Positions 5,488 through 9,263 of a stretch of 9,263 nt of DNA are shown in pieces. This DNA comes from Lachnospiraceae bacterium (GTDB lineage: Bacteria > Bacillota > Clostridia > Lachnospirales > Lachnospiraceae). Numbering within the stretch: the stretch's first letter is position 1; the number at the start of each line of letters is the position of its first letter. The DNA is taken from contig DPZM01000161.1 of the NCBI GenBank assembly GCA_003535955.1, positions 3,832 through 13,094 on the forward strand. Reading direction: 5' to 3'. The translations under genes were made by a program, and so were the position numbers. The notes under the pieces were generated by a model. The model was not told where the DNA came from. It made no database searches and saw nothing but the letters and a program-made list of their open reading frames with translations.

Positions 5488-8400
5488 TCAATTTTCAAGT
5501 CCCTTCTTCTTCCTGCTAGCGATCATCCATACTATTGTTCCAATGCATGCCACAAGAAGTGTGATCCACAGTGCTATCGCACTTGCATCTCCCGTTGCGG
5601 GACCTACTCTTGTTCCGAGAACGCCTGCCTTAGGCTTACTCCTAACACCGAGAACTCCCGATACCTTCTCTGCCGGAGGTACCCTCTCTCCGAGTACGCC
5701 GGTATCGATCTTCTCGTTGGTTACAGTAGCAACATTTACAACTGATGAACCTGCGTTATCGGCATTTATCGTGAAGGTGTATACCAAGGGATCACCGCTT
5801 ACATCCCTGTTGGTCTGATATCCTTCAGGAGCCTTGGTCTCAATGAAGTAGTAGTCGTCCCAGGGAAGATTCTCGACTTTTATCCTGCCTTCGGAATCAG
5901 TCGTGTAAGTTCCGTACCTGTAATATGCATCCGAGAATACCGTACTTGCTGCGGCCTGACCCGTTGTTGTGGGAGTCTTACTGTAAAGCTCGAACTCTGC
6001 ACCCGCAAGGGCATTTCCGTCTTCATCTGTCTTAAGCAGGCTGGCTGATCCGAGAAGCCTCGGGTCCTCAAAGGATACAGTCACGTTTACTCCATGGTCT
6101 GTGATCGAGAATCCTATAGTCTCACTCTTTAACTCATAGCCATTAGGAGCCTTGGTCTCCTTAAAGTAATAGGTTCCGTAAGGCATCTTGTCAACCTTGA
6201 GCTCTCCGCTCCCGTTAACCACAAGTGTCTTGGTACCGCTTCCGGTCTTGGAGTAGGTATATGAACCTGTAGTTCCGTTTACGGCAACCTCTTTGCCATC
6301 CTTGGTGTACAGGGCGAACTCCGCTCCGGCAAGCTTCTCACGGTTGGTTGCATCATACTTCGTAAGTGTGACAGATCCGATTATAGGATCATCAAACATC
6401 TCAACCTTCTGCACTACCCCGTTTACCCCAACCTGGAATTCCACAGGTTTTGCAAGCGCATAACCGGCAGGTGCTGTTATCTCCTTGAGGATATATACCT
6501 CACCTATCTCCAGGGCTTCAATATAGTGCGGTGTAGATCCGGACGTCCACCTGTCAACTTCCTTATTATCTCTCTTCCTGATGATACTTAATACTGCTCC
6601 GGGAAGCTCAGTATGTTCGGTCGCATCCAGCTTGCTTATAACGATCTTGCTGGGTGTGTTGGTTATATCGTTACCCTTAACCTCTGAAATATAGCCTGCA
6701 AGTTCTTCCTCTGCAACACGGTAGCTTATCTCCTTACCGTTTGCGTCATACTTGGGCAGCTGTTTACGTCCCGGTGTACCGAACTCATACCTGCTGCTCG
6801 TGTTCTTTATTACATAGGTGTCCACAAGCTCATCCTTGCGTCCCGTCGAATCTGTCGCATACAGATTTATCGTTACCGAAGGCCTCTTGCTTGAATCGCC
6901 CCTGTCATTCCAGAACTTGTTACCGGTGATCTGAACATATTCCTGCTTGATCGTATTTGTGATGCTTACGCTTGCTACGCCGTCCTTAACCTCAAGCTTA
7001 TCGCCGCTTCCGCTTATCTTAACATCATATCCGAGTGCACCGGCTTCCTTAACCTCGTAGAAGAACTTATGTCCGTCTGCTGTGGAAGCCATGTCACCCT
7101 CTTCATTTCCGAAGCCAAGATTGTACTCGTACAAACCGGAGAAGCTGAAGGTGTTATCAGCATTAAGCTTGGTCTCCCTGTACAGCTTGCCATCCCTGTA
7201 AAGCTGGATAGTCACATCAGGTCTCTTTGCTCCGTCGGGATCAACCCAGGTCTTGACACCCTTTATTTCGAAAGGTACAGCCTTAGGTGTATTTGTGATC
7301 CTAACCTCATCATTGTTGTAGGTTATGCTGTAAATATAATTATCCGATCCTGTCTCTTCTACAGTGTACTTATAAGCATTACCCGTAGTAAGGTCGTACT
7401 TTGGCAGCTGGCTGAAGGTAAACTGCGCAACTCCGTTTGTATCCTTGGCACCGCCTGTGATAGCTACGCTTTCCTCTTTACCGTCTCCGTCAATGTCTAC
7501 CCTCTTACCGTTCTGTAACAACCAGATAGTTATGTTATCATACTTAACATCATTAAGAATCTTACCGTTCTTATCCTTAAGAAGAGTAAAGGTCTTAACA
7601 CCCTTCAAGTCAACATACTCCTGATTTAGAACATTCAGGAATCCCGACATGAATACCACCGTATTCTGGTCGCCGTCCTTCTTTATCTCAAGCTTGGTCT
7701 TTGTATATTTCGGATCATCCTTTTCGTACATTTCCTCAAATACATCATAAGTATACTCATAATTCTGGCCGTTTGAGGTCTTGTATCTTTCAAGGTCACC
7801 GAAGGCAAAGCTTGTCGTGCCGTTTTCAAGTACGATAGTCCTGCAGGGCTCCTCATCCATCTTTCCCTGCTCTACAGAATCCCTGTAGAGCTTGATCTTA
7901 ATGTCAGGATACTTGAAGTCAGCTTCTATATTACCTTCGCCGTCTCTGGGAACTACCCATTCCTTATGCCCGATTAACGATGTGCTTCCTTCCTTGTAAT
8001 CATACATGGATTCTTCGCGGATCTCACCGTTATCCTTCTTAACATCGGCACCGGATATAACCAGTGTCAAAGGATCTGCAACCTTATATCCCTCAGGCGC
8101 CTTAACCTCCTTAAGAGTATAGGTTCCCGCAGGAAGCTTAACAGGAATTACCTCTGCATACTGTGCAGCCTCTTCCTCGCCCACATTCCTTACGCTCAGG
8201 AGTACAGGCTTCTCCGAACTTGTCCATGCAGCTACCTTCTCATCTGCCGCATTATAAAGCTCAAGCTCTGCACCGGCAAGATACTTACCTGTTCCGATAT
8301 CCTTCTTACTGAGCTTTATCTCTATCGGCTTATCCCTCATTACTACAGGGCTCGGCTTCTGGTTGCCGTTCTCATCTATTGTGAATACCACATCCTCAGC

Positions 8401-9263
8401 CATCGCATATCCGTAAGGCGCGCTTACTTCATGCAGTGAATATGTCTTGCCGGGTATGAGCTTAATGCCGTAGATAACATTATACTTGGCGTATGCAGCC
8501 TTCTCTTCAGCCGACAGTCCTTCAACAGAGGCTACAGGTGTAACCAATGTCTCCTTATCCGAAGATACGAACTCGGTGATGACATTACCCTCTTCATCGA
8601 GCAGCTGCAGGGTTGCACCCACAAGCTCGTCGTCTCCTGTTACAGACTTCTTGGAGAATACAGCCTTAACACTCTCATCATATACGGTCTCCTGCTGAGT
8701 TACCATGCCGTTGGCATCCGTTTTCTCAAATTCATTATAATCCTTGACCGTAAAGAATATATCAGCTGACTTAACAAATCCGGCAGGTGCCTTCGTCTCA
8801 ACTACCTTATACAGGTTGCCTACCTTAAGAAGGCCATACTCGATAAGTACCGGACCGCTTGCGGGTGATATCCATGAGAATATCTGATTATACTCATTTC
8901 CGTTCTTCTCATACAGTGCCAGCTCAGCACCCGCTACGAAATCATCCTCGCTTCCACTCAGTCTCTTCTTGCTTATCTCAACCCTTATCGGACGGTCATA
9001 CATCGTAAGTGTACTTGTAAGCTCCGATGCACGGTCTGCCTTACTTACCTCAGCGCTTGCCGAAGCATTACCGGTTACCTGGATCTTTCCGTCACCCTTG
9101 ACTATGAAGCTTATAGGCTCAGCTGTGTAGTAGCCCTTGGGCGGATTGGTCTCCTCAAGAACATATGTCTTACCTACGGTAAGCTTACCGTTTATTACAT
9201 GAGGCTTACCTGTGGTGATCCATGATTCGACAGGCTCGGTTCCATCCATGATCCTGAGTGTTG
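5488..9263 (-). CDS. Large multi-domain SpaA/Cna_B surface protein with LPXTG-like anchor (partial, N-terminus beyond window edge)
   Basis: This is a wall-anchored stalk or adhesin. The frame is open to the right edge, so the true start lies outside. Residues are numbered from an internal Met at 9249-9247, giving 1253 visible residues. Order seen: four prealbumin-like SpaA domains (1-420) with E-x-x-AP/PP-x-GY motifs; four Cna_B domains (421-867) with the GxKxW...E...ITNT pattern; three more SpaA domains (868-1182); three GVLGxR repeats; sorting motif GPATG (1216-1220); a hydrophobic segment (about 1224-1244); and a RKKK tail. Candidate intramolecular isopeptide residues recur, for example Lys666/Glu735/Asn765 and Lys964/Glu1031/Asp1062, which in these families give mechanical and protease stability. 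Binding domains, if any, would be N-terminal and unseen. The sortase follows directly. A pilin backbone role is possible but less likely given the size. Confidence 0.94.
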   Translation of the reverse strand, partial: TLRIMDGTEPVESWITTGKPHVINGKLTVGKTYVLEETNPPKGYYTAEPISFIVKGDGKIQVTGNASASAEVSKADRASELTSTLTMYDRPIRVEISKKRLSGSEDDFVAGAELALYEKNGNEYNQIFSWISPASGPVLIEYGLLKVGNLYKVVETKAPAGFVKSADIFFTVKDYNEFEKTDANGMVTQQETVYDESVKAVFSKKSVTGDDELVGATLQLLDEEGNVITEFVSSDKETLVTPVASVEGLSAEEKAAYAKYNVIYGIKLIPGKTYSLHEVSAPYGYAMAEDVVFTIDENGNQKPSPVVMRDKPIEIKLSKKDIGTGKYLAGAELELYNAADEKVAAWTSSEKPVLLSVRNVGEEEAAQYAEVIPVKLPAGTYTLKEVKAPEGYKVADPLTLVISGADVKKDNGEIREESMYDYKEGSTSLIGHKEWVVPRDGEGNIEADFKYPDIKIKLYRDSVEQGKMDEEPCRTIVLENGTTSFAFGDLERYKTSNGQNYEYTYDVFEEMYEKDDPKYTKTKLEIKKDGDQNTVVFMSGFLNVLNQEYVDLKGVKTFTLLKDKNGKILNDVKYDNITIWLLQNGKRVDIDGDGKEESVAITGGAKDTNGVAQFTFSQLPKYDLTTGNAYKYTVEETGSDNYIYSITYNNDEVRITNTPKAVPFEIKGVKTWVDPDGAKRPDVTIQLYRDGKLYRETKLNADNTFSFSGLYEYNLGFGNEEGDMASTADGHKFFYEVKEAGALGYDVKISGSGDKLEVKDGVASVSITNTIKQEYVQITGNKFWNDRGDSSKRPSVTINLYATDSTGRKDELVDTYVIKNTSSRYEFGTPGRKQLPKYDANGKEISYRVAEEELAGYISEVKGNDITNTPSKIVISKLDATEHTELPGAVLSIIRKRDNKEVDRWTSGSTPHYIEALEIGEVYILKEITAPAGYALAKPVEFQVGVNGVVQKVEMFDDPIIGSVTLTKYDATNREKLAGAEFALYTKDGKEVAVNGTTGSYTYSKTGSGTKTLVVNGSGELKVDKMPYGTYYFKETKAPNGYELKSETIGFSITDHGVNVTVSFEDPRLLGSASLLKTDEDGNALAGAEFELYSKTPTTTGQAAASTVFSDAYYRYGTYTTDSEGRIKVENLPWDDYYFIETKAPEGYQTNRDVSGDPLVYTFTINADNAGSSVVNVATVTNEKIDTGVLGERVPPAEKVSGVLGVRSKPKAGVLGTRVGPATGDASAIALWITLLVACIGTIVWMIASRKKKGLEN
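5491..5607 (-). other. C-terminal sortase recognition signal
   Basis: The signal comprises VGPATG-D (motif at 5607-5590), a hydrophobic membrane segment, and a positively charged RKKK stop. The motif departs from canonical LPXTG at its first position (Gly for Leu) but keeps P-x-T-G-D, a form common in Clostridia. Cleavage would be expected between Thr and Gly. Confidence 0.85.
5608..5700 (-). repeat. Three GVLGxR repeats before the sorting signal
   Basis: GVLGER (1184-1189), GVLGVR (1198-1203) and GVLGTR (1209-1214) are each followed by a short Pro-containing stretch (VPPA, SKPK, VGPATG). The last copy runs straight into the sorting motif. The spacing (14 and 11 residues) is irregular, so this is a degenerate protein-level repeat. 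Confidence 0.85.
6649..7989 (-). other. Block of four Cna_B stalk domains inside the surface protein
   Basis: Residues 421-867. Domain starts are recognised by the Lys-bearing strands: SLIGHKEWV (K429), LKGVKTFT (K552), IKGVKTWVD (K666) and ITGNKFWND (K778). Domain ends are the Asn-bearing strands, ITNTP or ITNTI for the last three (N653, N765, N864) and FLNVLNQ for the first. The first domain is the most divergent. The block is sandwiched between SpaA-type domains. Confidence 0.8.

Noticed and set aside
7069..7518. Plus-strand 149-codon open frame inside the surface-protein gene, and other long plus-strand frames under livJ, sortase and livM
   Set aside because: These are mirror frames of strongly supported minus-strand genes; their translations show no domain pattern.

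Overview
All genes in this window lie on the minus strand. The window suggests a Gram-positive anaerobe of the class Clostridia, most likely Lachnospiraceae-like. This is inferred from AGGAGG-type ribosome binding sites, consensus TTGACA/TATAAT promoters, a lipoprotein-anchored binding protein, a class B sortase and an LPXTG-like wall protein with a GVLGxR tail. No taxonomic marker gene is present.

In transcription order (high to low coordinates): (1) 9263-5488 is a large, N-terminally incomplete wall-anchored protein. It is built from about eleven prealbumin-like SpaA and Cna_B domains and ends in a GPATGD sorting signal. An intrinsic terminator follows at 5461-5432. (2) 5396-4590 is a class B sortase, the obvious candidate to anchor that protein. 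(3) 4589-3789 has no convincing protein gene. It holds a perfect promoter (4472-4445), a c-di-GMP-I (GEMM-I) riboswitch-type RNA whose P3 arm carries an extra structured domain of about 217 nt, an 18-nt direct repeat with Shine-Dalgarno-like cores, and a strong terminator (3948-3921). (4) A second perfect promoter (3897-3869) and a leader with a terminator-like hairpin precede the branched-chain amino acid ABC transporter operon livJ-livH-livM-livG. This runs off the left edge within livG.

How the parts may work together: LivJ on the outer membrane face captures branched-chain amino acids, LivH and LivM form the channel, and LivG (with LivF, presumably beyond the edge) supplies ATP hydrolysis. 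The surface protein and sortase form a separate adhesion module. The riboswitch-like RNA sits between the two modules as its own promoter-to-terminator unit. It could act as an independent c-di-GMP-sensing RNA, or its terminator could gate read-through into liv. The enlarged riboswitch is the most unusual item here; the sequence alone does not show what it controls.
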